From contig NZ_CALDPF010000030.1 in the NCBI RefSeq assembly GCF_937912035.1, positions 1-64,000 on the forward strand: a stretch of 64,000 bases of DNA, written 5' to 3'. The notes beneath the pieces were generated by a model. That model was not told the origin of the DNA. It worked only from the letters and a program-made list of their open reading frames with translations, and ran no database searches. Origin of the DNA: an uncultured Bacteroides sp. (GTDB lineage: Bacteria; Bacteroidota; Bacteroidia; Bacteroidales; Bacteroidaceae). A program made the position numbers and the translations under genes. Every line of letters starts with the position of its first letter. The stretch's first letter is position 1. Shown here one piece after another: positions 32,427 through 40,410 of this stretch.

Positions 32427-33170
32427 ATGGGAGAAGAAAATAAAGTTGGCACATATAACTTTGTCGCAGAACCATTCCATGTTGACTTTACAGGAAAGTT
32501 GACGATGGGAGTTTTGGGTAATCATCTGCTTAACTGTGCCGGTTTTCATGCCACTGAACGTGGTTTCGGTATAGCCGAGTTGAATGAAAGCCATTTTACG
32601 TGGGTGCTATCCCGTCTGGCTATAGAGATGGAAGAATTCCCAATGCAGTATGAGAAATTCAGTGTGCAGACATGGGTGGAGAATGTTTACCGCCTGTTTA
32701 CCGACCGAAACTTCTCTATTCTCGACAAGGATGGAAAACCTATCGGTTATGCGCGTTCAATATGGGCGATGATAGACCTCAAAACACGTAAGCCGGCCGA
32801 TTTGCTTACACTGCACGGTGGCAGTATCGTTGACTATATATGCCAGAAGGAATGTCCGATCGAAAAGCCAGGAAGAATAAAGGTTGCTTCGGTAGAGCCT
32901 GTAGGTGAATATGTGGCAAAATATAGCGATATAGATTGCAACGGACATGTGAACAGTATAAAATACATAGAGCATATACTTGATTTGTTTCATATGGATG
33001 TTTTCCGCGAAAAAATGATACATCGTTTTGAGATGGCGTATGTTGCGGAAAGTTATTTCGGTGATAAACTGACTTTTTATCGTGAACAGATTTCGGATAA
33101 TGAGTACGACATAGAAGTGAAGAAGAACGATAGTGAGGTAGTAGTAAGAAGTAAAGTTATATTCAGGTAA
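32427..33170 (+). CDS. Acyl-ACP thioesterase inside the ilv operon
   Basis: 247 residues from the ATG at 32427; the longer frame from 32376 overlaps ilvN. Seen: two hot-dog halves, the first with FHVDFTGKLTMGVLGNHLLNCAGFHA and the second with the N-H-C-type element YSDIDCNGHVNSIKYIEHILDLF, matching the FatA/FatB-like thioesterase family PF01643. Known: releases fatty acids from acyl carrier protein. Its place between ilvN and ilvC, with 13- and 56-base gaps, ties it to branched-chain metabolism; a plausible reading is release or balance of branched-chain acyl chains, but that is inference. Confidence 0.9.
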   Translation: MGEENKVGTYNFVAEPFHVDFTGKLTMGVLGNHLLNCAGFHATERGFGIAELNESHFTWVLSRLAIEMEEFPMQYEKFSVQTWVENVYRLFTDRNFSILDKDGKPIGYARSIWAMIDLKTRKPADLLTLHGGSIVDYICQKECPIEKPGRIKVASVEPVGEYVAKYSDIDCNGHVNSIKYIEHILDLFHMDVFREKMIHRFEMAYVAESYFGDKLTFYREQISDNEYDIEVKKNDSEVVVRSKVIFR

Positions 33171-33226
33171 TGACAATATAAATTGAGATTAGAATATTTA
33201 GTTGAACTTAATAATTTATTAAAAAC

Positions 33227-34270
33227 ATGGCACAATTAAATTTTGGCGGTGTGATGGAAAATGTAATCACACGCGATGAATTTCCATTGGAAAAAGCACG
33301 TGAAATCTTGAAAGACGAAACAATTGCAGTTATAGGATATGGAGTACAGGGACCAGGTCAGTCATTGAACCTTCGCGACAACGGATTCAATGTCATCGTA
33401 GGTCAGCGTCCGGGTAAAACATACGAAAAAGCTATCGCTGACGGATGGGTACCTGGAGAAACATTGTTCGGTATCGAAGAGGCATGTCAGAAAGCTACTA
33501 TCGTAATGTGTCTTTTGTCTGATGCTGCTGTAATGTCTGTATGGCCTAAAATCAAACAATATCTTACTCCTGGTAAGGCTTTGTATTTCTCACATGGTTT
33601 CGCTATTACTTGGAACGACCGTACAGGTGTGGTTCCTCCTGCTGATATCGATGTTATTATGGTTGCTCCTAAAGGATCAGGTACTTCATTGCGTACAATG
33701 TTCCTTGAAGGTCGTGGTTTGAACTCATCATACGCTATCTATCAGGATGTAACCGGCAAGGCATTCGACAGAACTATCGCTCTTGGTATTGGTATCGGTT
33801 CAGGATATTTGTTCGAAACTACATTCCAGCGTGAAGCTACTTCTGACCTTACAGGTGAACGTGGTTCATTGATGGGTGCTATTCAGGGATTACTTCTTGC
33901 ACAGTACGAAGTATTGCGTGAAAACGGACATACTCCTTCTGAAGCATTCAACGAAACTGTAGAAGAGCTTACTCAGTCATTGATGCCATTGTTCGCTAAG
34001 AACGGTATGGACTGGATGTATGCTAACTGTTCTACAACTGCACAGCGTGGTGCTCTTGACTGGATGGGCCCATTCCACGATGCTATCAAACCTGTAGTAC
34101 AGAAATTGTATCAAAGCGTTAAGAGCGGTAACGAAGCTCAGATTTCTATCGACTCTAACTCTAAGCCTGACTATCGTGAAAAACTTGAAGCAGAATTGAA
34201 AGCTTTGCGTGAAAGCGAAATGTGGCAGACAGCAGTTACAGTACGTAAACTTCGTCCAGAAAACAACTAA
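33227..34270 (+). CDS. ilvC: Ketol-acid reductoisomerase
   Basis: 347 residues. Seen: NADPH-binding GYGVQGPGQSLNLRDNGFNVIVGQRPG, the PKGSGTSLR loop, and EATSDLTGERGSLMGAIQG with metal-binding acidic residues in the C-terminal knotted domain. Known: second step of Val/Leu and Ile synthesis, isomerising and reducing acetolactate. Codon choice is the most biased of the operon, fitting high expression. Followed 22 bases later by a terminator, so the transcript ilvD-ilvB-ilvN-thioesterase-ilvC ends here. Confidence 0.97.
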   Translation: MAQLNFGGVMENVITRDEFPLEKAREILKDETIAVIGYGVQGPGQSLNLRDNGFNVIVGQRPGKTYEKAIADGWVPGETLFGIEEACQKATIVMCLLSDAAVMSVWPKIKQYLTPGKALYFSHGFAITWNDRTGVVPPADIDVIMVAPKGSGTSLRTMFLEGRGLNSSYAIYQDVTGKAFDRTIALGIGIGSGYLFETTFQREATSDLTGERGSLMGAIQGLLLAQYEVLRENGHTPSEAFNETVEELTQSLMPLFAKNGMDWMYANCSTTAQRGALDWMGPFHDAIKPVVQKLYQSVKSGNEAQISIDSNSKPDYREKLEAELKALRESEMWQTAVTVRKLRPENN

Positions 34271-34292
34271 TAAATAATTAAGAGAATTATTC

Positions 34293-34340
34293 TTCCCTTT
34301 CTTTGGCTATCTCATATTGTCGAAGAGAGGGATTTTTTTG
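34293..34340 (+). terminator. Terminator of the ilv operon
   Basis: Eleven-pair stem CCCTTTCTTTG (34295-34305) / CGAAGAGAGGG (34321-34331), with two G-U pairs, followed by ATTTTTTT. Confidence 0.8.
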
Positions 34341-34434
34341 TATGTAGTTTCAGAAAATTTTCTTTGAAAGGTATAATATGTCGTGCTTTTGACTAATTTT
34401 GTTGACGATGATATAACATAAAAAATATACAGAC

Positions 34435-34959
34435 ATGAATAACGAATTTTTGGAGATTATAAAGACTCGTCGCAGTTGCCGTCAGTATAAGGCAGAGCAG
34501 ATTACTGATGAAGAATTGAAAGCTGTGTTGGAAGCCGGAACATACGCACCTACATCAAGGGGAATGCAGTCGCCTTATATTGTTGCAGTGCAGAATGAAG
34601 AACTACGAAAGAAATTGGCAGAAATGAATGCACGTGTAATGGGAGTTACTTCCAATCCGTATTATGATGCGCCTACATACGTACTTGTATTTACTCCGGC
34701 TGATGCTAATAATCCTATACAGGACGGAAGTTGTGTTTTAGAGAATATGATGCTCGCTGCCCATGCGATAGGACTTGCAAGTTGTTGGATACACAGGGAA
34801 AGAGAAATGTTTTCTACCGATGAAGGAAAGAAACTGATCGAAAGTTTTGGCTTGCCTGAAGGACTTGTTGGAATTGGCGCCTTAGCTTTAGGTTATCCGG
34901 CAAAAGCGGCAGATGCCCCGAAACCTCGTAAGGTGGATTACTACAGGGTGATAAAATGA
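34435..34959 (+). CDS. Nitroreductase family protein
   Basis: 174 residues. Seen: the flavin-site start IKTRRSCRQYKAEQITDEELKAVLEAGTYAPTSRGMQSPYIVAV, and a C-terminal LGYPAKAADAPKPRKVDYYRVIK. Known: this group reduces nitro or quinone compounds with NAD(P)H and FMN; physiological roles vary. Monocistronic, bounded by a strong hairpin. It is a distant paralogue of the gene at 59237; the two differ in their central regions. Confidence 0.9.
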   Translation: MNNEFLEIIKTRRSCRQYKAEQITDEELKAVLEAGTYAPTSRGMQSPYIVAVQNEELRKKLAEMNARVMGVTSNPYYDAPTYVLVFTPADANNPIQDGSCVLENMMLAAHAIGLASCWIHREREMFSTDEGKKLIESFGLPEGLVGIGALALGYPAKAADAPKPRKVDYYRVIK

Positions 34960-34983
34960 AATTTCGGAAATAAAAGAAACAGA

Positions 34984-35028
34984 AACCATGACAGCTCTTT
35001 TGATTGATTTGCTGTCATGGTTTTTTCG
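34984..35028 (+). terminator. Terminator after the nitroreductase gene
   Basis: Perfect 12-bp stem AACCATGACAGC (34984-34995) / GCTGTCATGGTT (35011-35022) followed by TTTT. Confidence 0.9.
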
Positions 35029-35076
35029 TAATCGTGATATTATACTTTTTAGTTGAAAAGCTAATAAAGCTGAACT

Positions 35077-35806
35077 TCAGTTATTCAGAAATCTATACTC
35101 GTTAGGAGAAACACCAATTATCTTTTTGAATATCAGACTGAAATACTGTACATTGATGTAATCTATCTGGCGGGCGACGTTGGCTGATGTATTTATTGGT
35201 TTCTCAAGCATCTTTCTTTTTACATTCGAAATATTTACATAGAGTCTTACCCGTCTCAAATTTCAGAAGATAGTTGAAATAAAACTCTGATAGACCAAGT
35301 CTTGCGGCACAGTATTCTGATGTTGGTAATATGGACTTGTATAGCATGCCTGAATCCATATATTCGTCAATAAGTTTGGCCAATTCTTCAAGAATTATCT
35401 TGTTTTTATTCTCGTGTGTGATGAACTGACGTTCGTAAAAACGTGTACAATAGTCGAGCAATAATTCGATATGTTTTGAGAGAATAATCGCAGTATGCTT
35501 GTCGATGGAATGATGTAATTCTCCTTCTATGTTATTAAAGCAGCACATAATGGTTGCTGTCTCGCGTGCGGATAAGTGTAATGCCTCTTTTTTGCTGTAC
35601 GAAAAGAATGTATAATTATTTATCGTTTTATTCATTGATGTGCCGTGAAGCAAATCCGGATGGAAGATTATTCCGTAGGTATTCGTTTTAATCTGATTAG
35701 TAGTCGGTCTTGTCTCTACAGTTTGTCCCGGCTAGAAACAGACTATTGTTCTTTCTTCGTTGTTGTATTTTTGTTGTCTATACTTGATGTCGTAAGCTTT
35801 TCCCAT
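35077..35806 (-). pseudogene. Broken AraC family regulator (nonsense codon and frameshift)
   Basis: The minus strand from the ATG at 35806 reads MGKAYDIKYRQQKY... until an in-frame TAG at 35732-35734, continues in the same frame as an AraC effector domain (GIIFHPDLLHGTSM, YTFFSYSKKEALHLS, IDKHTAIILSKHIELLLDYCTRFYERQF) and the first helix-turn-helix (LGLSEFYFNYLLKFETGKTLCKYF), then shifts frame by +1 near 35222-35235, in an A-rich run, into the second helix-turn-helix (ANVARQIDYINVQYFSLIFKKIIGVSPNEYRFLN). Two lesions in one gene make decay far more likely than programmed recoding. Lengths around the lesions suggest little further loss. No partner gene is clear; the MATE exporter starts 118 bases away, divergently. 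Confidence 0.85.
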
Positions 35807-35924
35807 TTTTAGATATCACTCGAGTAGATAATGTAATAGTGGTAATAATATCAGTAATTCATATACACGGTGTGATTGGCGATAAGTCTAATTTTGCAAT
35901 AAAGAAATTCAAAGAAAGAAATGC

Positions 35925-37349
35925 ATGAAGGCTCGAAATAATAAAATAGGTGAGATGCTTGCACTGATACGAAATGGGAGGCATATGACTATGTCACAAC
36001 AATTATATCTGACAGTGCAGCTTAGTATTCCGGCAGTCATAGCACAACTCTCTTCCATAATCATGCAGTATATCGATGCATCAATGGTGGGACATCTTGG
36101 AGCTGAGGCTTCTGCTTCAATCGGATTGGTATCAACTACCACTTGGCTATTCTGGGGACTGTGTGTTGCATCAGCTACTGGATTTTCGGTACAGGTGGCA
36201 CATAAGATAGGTGCGGATGATATTCAAGGGGCGCGTGCCGTGTTGCGTCAGTCATTGGTCTCTACATTCTTGTTCAGTGTGATTCTTGCTCTGATAGGTT
36301 CTGCCGTCAGCGGTATTCTGCCCGCTTGGTTAGGAGGGGACATTTCTATACGTCATGACGCTTCACTTTATTTTTTTGTCTTCTCACTTTTCTTGCCTGC
36401 CCTGCAGATGAATTTCCTTGCAGGTGGTATGTTGCGGTGTAGCGGTAATATGTTAGTGCCAAGCATTGCCGGTGTGGCCATGTGTGTGCTGGATGTGGTC
36501 TTTAATTTCTTGCTGATATTTCCTTCACACCAATGTGAACTGGCTGATGTGACTTTCATTGTGCCTGGTGCTGGACTAGGTGTGAAAGGTGCTGCATTAG
36601 GTACTGCTGCTGCTGAGACTGTGATTGCTATCATTCTGCTGTGGTATCTTTGGACTCGTTCGAATGAACTTAAACTTACCGGAGAAAGATATGATTTCCG
36701 TCTCAGTGCGTCAACTATAAGAAAAGCTCTTCGTATAGGTTGTCCTATGGGACTGGAACATATAGTCATTTGCGGAGCTCAAATCATGACAACGGTTATA
36801 GTCGCTCCGCTTGGTGTCTTTGCTATTGCGGCAAATTCGTTTGCTGTCACTGCGGAAAGTCTTTGTTATATGCCAGGTTATGGAATTGCCGATGCTGCTA
36901 CCACACTGGTAGGCCAGAGTGTCGGTGCCGGTCGCAAAAGACTCACTCGCAGTTTTGCGCGTATCACCGTATTGATGGGAATGATTGTCATGGGATTAAT
37001 GGGGATACTTATGTATATGTTTGCGCCTCAGATTATAGGTTTGATGACACCGGTTCATGAAATCAGAGAACTTGGTGTGATGGCACTACGTATTGAGGCA
37101 TTTGCCGAGCCAATGTTTGCAGCTTCGATAGTTGCTTACGGCGTTTTTGTGGGTGCGGCTGATACACTTGTCCCTTGTCTGATGAATTTCTTCAGTATCT
37201 GGGCTATTCGTCTGTCATTGGCTGCCTTACTCGCTCCGTCATTAGGATTGAAGGGTGTATGGATAGCCATGTGTGTGGAACTTTGTTTTCGTGGCTTCAT
37301 ATTCCTCGTTCGTCTGAAACGGGAGCGATGGATGAACTGTATGAAATGA
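35925..37349 (+). CDS. MATE family multidrug/efflux transporter
   Basis: 474 residues. Seen: 12 predicted membrane helices in two homologous halves, starting with QLSIPAVIAQLSSIIMQYIDASMVGHLGAEA and, in the second half, LRIGCPMGLEHIVICGAQIM. Known: MATE proteins export cationic drugs or metabolites with H+ or Na+. The start at 35925 leaves 32 residues before the first helix; internal ATGs at 35954 and 35987 are possible. Its divergent neighbour is a decayed AraC gene, which may once have controlled it. Confidence 0.92.
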   Translation: MKARNNKIGEMLALIRNGRHMTMSQQLYLTVQLSIPAVIAQLSSIIMQYIDASMVGHLGAEASASIGLVSTTTWLFWGLCVASATGFSVQVAHKIGADDIQGARAVLRQSLVSTFLFSVILALIGSAVSGILPAWLGGDISIRHDASLYFFVFSLFLPALQMNFLAGGMLRCSGNMLVPSIAGVAMCVLDVVFNFLLIFPSHQCELADVTFIVPGAGLGVKGAALGTAAAETVIAIILLWYLWTRSNELKLTGERYDFRLSASTIRKALRIGCPMGLEHIVICGAQIMTTVIVAPLGVFAIAANSFAVTAESLCYMPGYGIADAATTLVGQSVGAGRKRLTRSFARITVLMGMIVMGLMGILMYMFAPQIIGLMTPVHEIRELGVMALRIEAFAEPMFAASIVAYGVFVGAADTLVPCLMNFFSIWAIRLSLAALLAPSLGLKGVWIAMCVELCFRGFIFLVRLKRERWMNCMK

Positions 37350-37497
37350 TGTCAGTAATTTGGGTAATTTTCTCTGTAATTCATCTACATGAGAGTAAAA
37401 ACGGAAGGCTTAATTTTGTAGTATGAAATAATGTAAGCGATAACTGAAGAAAAGAATTTTGTGATTATTTATAAATGACCGCTAATATATTACAAGT

Positions 37498-38364
37498 ATG
37501 AAACTGATTAAGAATACTGAATTTGGGGGCGAACGACCATTGTTCGAATCTCACGACCTCCGTCTTGAAAATGTAATTATCAGGGCTGGCGAATCTGCCA
37601 TTAAAGAATGTAGCAATATCGAGGCTTTCAAATGCCGTTTCGAAGGAAACTATCCTTTCTGGCATGTACACGGTTTCAAAATAGACAAGTGCTATTTTGA
37701 TGTGGGTGGACGTTCCGCTCTATGGTATTCAGACCACCTGAAGATGACAGACACAGTGATAGACGCTCCTAAAATGTTCCGCGAGATGAGTGAAATAGAC
37801 ATTGAGAATGTAACGATGAACGACGCGGATGAAGTGTTCTGGCGCTGTAACGGAATACGTGTCAAAAATCTTGTTTTACATGGAGGTACTTATCCGTTCA
37901 TGTTCAGCAACAATATATATGTGGACGGATTGGAAAGCGACAGCAAGTATGTTTTCCAGTATGTGAAGAATGTAGAAATCCATAATGCCAAAATTACTAC
38001 AAAGGATGCTTTCTGGGAGGTAGAGAACGTAACGATTTATGATTCGGAGCTTAATGGTGAGTATTTGGGATGGCATTCAAGAAACCTACGTCTTGTGAAC
38101 TGTCATATTACCGGTGAGCAACCTCTTTGTTACGCTCATGACCTTGTGCTGGAGAACTGTACTTTCGGACCGGACTGCGACCGTGCATTTGAGTATAGTA
38201 CGCTGCATGCCGATATCCGTGGTGCCATAACCAATATTAAGAATCCGATGTCGGGATGTATTGTTGCGGATGAATATGGTTCCATCACAATAGATGAGAA
38301 TATCAAGGCTCCGGCAGATTGTGAAATCAGACTTAGAGATGAACGTACTTGCTTTACTGACTAA
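37498..38364 (+). CDS. DUF3737 family parallel beta-helix protein
   Basis: 288 residues. Seen: no signal peptide; repeated short strands of about 20 residues across the protein (LENVIIRAGESAIKEC, FKCRFEGNYPFWHV, IDKCYFDVGGRSALWYS, MTDTVIDAPKMFREM) that predict a right-handed parallel beta-helix. Known: DUF3737 has no established activity. It ends 2 bases before the PatB-like gene, so the two are almost certainly co-expressed; a shared sulfur or amino acid role is possible but unproved. Confidence 0.85.
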   Translation: MKLIKNTEFGGERPLFESHDLRLENVIIRAGESAIKECSNIEAFKCRFEGNYPFWHVHGFKIDKCYFDVGGRSALWYSDHLKMTDTVIDAPKMFREMSEIDIENVTMNDADEVFWRCNGIRVKNLVLHGGTYPFMFSNNIYVDGLESDSKYVFQYVKNVEIHNAKITTKDAFWEVENVTIYDSELNGEYLGWHSRNLRLVNCHITGEQPLCYAHDLVLENCTFGPDCDRAFEYSTLHADIRGAITNIKNPMSGCIVADEYGSITIDENIKAPADCEIRLRDERTCFTD

Positions 38365-38366
38365 AT

Positions 38367-39545
38367 ATGGACATGATGTACGATTTTGATAAAATAATTC
38401 CTCGTAGGGGAACCAATTCCTACAAATGGGACAGTATGCCTGAGGATAGGGATGTGCTTCCGCTTTGGGTGGCAGATATGGATTTCCGTACTGCACCTGC
38501 GATAATTGATGCCCTCGCTAGAAGAGTGGAACATGGGATATATGGATATGTACACGTTCCTGACAAATATTACAAGTCCGTAATAGATTGGTTTGACAGG
38601 AGACATAATTGGCTGATTGACAGAGAATGGTTTATCTATACTTCCGGAGTGGTTCCCGCTATATCTGCCGTTATAAAGGCTTTGGCTGAACCAGGAGACG
38701 GAGTGATAGTGCAAACACCTGTCTATAACTGTTTCTTTTCATCTATAAGGAATAATGGATGCCGGATAATCACAAATCCGCTTAAATATGAGAACAGGAC
38801 TTATCATATAGATTATGAGGATCTGGAACGCAAGGCTGCAGCTCCAGACACCAAGCTCATGTTGCTCTGCAATCCGCATAATCCCGCCGGTAGGGTCTGG
38901 ACACGCGAAGAATTGTGTCGGATAGGGGAGATCTGTATAAAAAATCATGTTACAGTTATTGCCGATGAAATTCATTGTGAGCTGGTTTATCCAGAACATG
39001 TTTACACTCCGTTTGCATCAATCAGCGAAAAACATTTACAGAACTCTGTAACATGTATTTCTCCTAGTAAATCATTCAATATGGCAGGATTGCAGATAGC
39101 CAATATTATCGCTGCCGATGATAGAGTACGTGAGCGAATAGATAAGGCCATAAACATAAATGAGGTGTGTGATGTCAATCCATTCGGAATTGAAGCTACC
39201 ATAGCAGCATATAACCAAGGAGAGGAGTGGCTGATTCAACTTCTGGATTATCTTAAAACAAACTACGATTTTTTGTGCAATTTCTTTACCGAAAACTTGC
39301 CTCAATTCACGGTAACTGAATTAGAAGGGACATATCTAGTGTGGACAGACTGCAGTATATTGCACATATCATCAGACGAGCTGCAGGCATTACTGCTCGA
39401 AGAGACCGGATTGTGGCTTAACAGCGGTACAATGTATGGAGAAAATGGCGAAGGATTCATGCGCTGGAATATAGCCTGTCCGCGTGCTGTATTGGAGGAT
39501 GCCTTGACGCGGTTTTTGAACTTTGTAAAAACACGATGTGATTAA
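38367..39545 (+). CDS. PatB/MalY-type PLP-dependent C-S lyase
   Basis: 392 residues. Seen: the MalY/PatB start IIPRRGTNSYKWDSM..VLPLWVADMDFRTAPAI, the fold type I aminotransferase core with LCNPHNPAGRVWTREEL, ADEIHCELVYPEH and the PLP lysine in SPSKSFNMAGLQ. Known: relatives cleave cystathionine or cysteine to pyruvate, ammonia and a thiol. Starting at 38367 or at the ATG three codons later (38376) is uncertain. Two bases separate it from the DUF3737 stop. The terminator follows about 100 bases downstream. Confidence 0.93.
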   Translation: MDMMYDFDKIIPRRGTNSYKWDSMPEDRDVLPLWVADMDFRTAPAIIDALARRVEHGIYGYVHVPDKYYKSVIDWFDRRHNWLIDREWFIYTSGVVPAISAVIKALAEPGDGVIVQTPVYNCFFSSIRNNGCRIITNPLKYENRTYHIDYEDLERKAAAPDTKLMLLCNPHNPAGRVWTREELCRIGEICIKNHVTVIADEIHCELVYPEHVYTPFASISEKHLQNSVTCISPSKSFNMAGLQIANIIAADDRVRERIDKAININEVCDVNPFGIEATIAAYNQGEEWLIQLLDYLKTNYDFLCNFFTENLPQFTVTELEGTYLVWTDCSILHISSDELQALLLEETGLWLNSGTMYGENGEGFMRWNIACPRAVLEDALTRFLNFVKTRCD

Positions 39546-39645
39546 ATGCATATGAGGTAAATAATCCTCAACTCAATATTATATGTGTTGTTCCAACATT
39601 ATGCGGATACCAATAAGGATAAAGAATAAACCTATAGGAAAATGA

Positions 39646-39694
39646 AAAAGCCATGACAGTTATTAGAAACTAATATTCTGTCATGGCTTTTTAA
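39646..39694. terminator. Bidirectional terminator
   Basis: Perfect 14-bp stem AAAAGCCATGACAG (39646-39659) / CTGTCATGGCTTTT (39678-39691) with T runs on both strands. It lies between the PatB-like gene and the convergent lipoprotein gene. Confidence 0.88.
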
Positions 39695-39707
39695 ATCCAT
39701 TGCTCTT

Positions 39708-40145
39708 TTATAAGAGGTCTGCCATTTCACCGCCTTTTTTTGCACTGTACTTTCCTTTGGGATCTGTATATGAGGTGAATTCTACTTTTACATAATCACT
39801 TGTTTTTGTGAATTCAATTTCTCCTATTTCTTCTCCTTTACTGTTCTTTACCACATCTGATGGAATATTAGTAAATGTTCCCTTCCATTCCACTGACTGT
39901 AGGTTAAGTCTGGAATTTGCTGCTCCCCAATCTTCGTATCTACAATAAAAGTTATAACCTGAACTACTTTTGTTTATCCTTATTAATATGTCACCGGTTT
40001 CTTCAGAACCGCCAATGTATTCGCCTGCAATATCATCTTCAAGCACTTCCTCGGAACATGCGCTGAAAGCTACAGCCATAGTTATGCACAACATTAGATA
40101 AAAAGCTCTGCTTTTGATTGATTCGATTAATGTTCTTGTTTTCAT
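39708..40145 (-). CDS. Small lipoprotein of unknown function
   Basis: 145 residues. Seen: a 30-residue lipoprotein signal (AFYLMLCITMAVAFSAC, Cys30), then about 115 residues with beta-strand character and no motif that I recognise (GEYIGGSEETGDILIRINK, YSAKKGGEMADLL). A TAATTTTG -7 element (40177-40184) precedes it. Sequence suggests a lipocalin-like or calycin-like small surface protein, but that is weak. Monocistronic. Confidence 0.7.
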   Translation of the reverse strand: MKTRTLIESIKSRAFYLMLCITMAVAFSACSEEVLEDDIAGEYIGGSEETGDILIRINKSSSGYNFYCRYEDWGAANSRLNLQSVEWKGTFTNIPSDVVKNSKGEEIGEIEFTKTSDYVKVEFTSYTDPKGKYSAKKGGEMADLL

Positions 40146-40176
40146 AAGATTTGTGTTTTTAACTGTTATCGTGATA

Positions 40177-40184
40177 CAAAATTA
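40177..40184 (-). promoter_or_regulatory. Candidate -7 promoter element of the small lipoprotein gene
   Basis: TAATTTTG on the minus strand fits TAnnTTTG, 31 bases before the ATG at 40145. Confidence 0.4.
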
Positions 40185-40200
40185 AGTAATATATATGAAC

Positions 40201-40235
40201 AAAAAAAGAGACTGCCGGGGAAAATTGCAGTCTCT
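40201..40235 (-). terminator. Terminator of the AddAB-like operon
   Basis: Stem AGAGACTGC (40207-40215) / GCAGTCTCT (40227-40235), read on the minus strand into TTTTTT. It is 176 bases past the AddB-like stop; the bases between carry additional small inverted repeats but no ORF. Confidence 0.8.
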
Positions 40236-40410
40236 TGTTCTTTAGGGACAAACTCTTTTGTCTCTCTGACTTACTCACTTTCACAAGCTTGAAGTCAGGA
40301 TATATAAATCTATTACTATGAAAAACATGCGAATGTAACCATATTTCGTGATATGTGCAATAGTAATGCCCTAAAAATTGTAGTTGATTAACAGTATTTA
40401 TATCAAAATG

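Noticed and set aside
35204..35653. The broken AraC gene as programmed frameshifting
   Set aside because: The A-rich run reads T AAA AAG in frame rather than A AAA AAG, the needed shift is +1 and a separate stop codon lies upstream, so decay is more likely.
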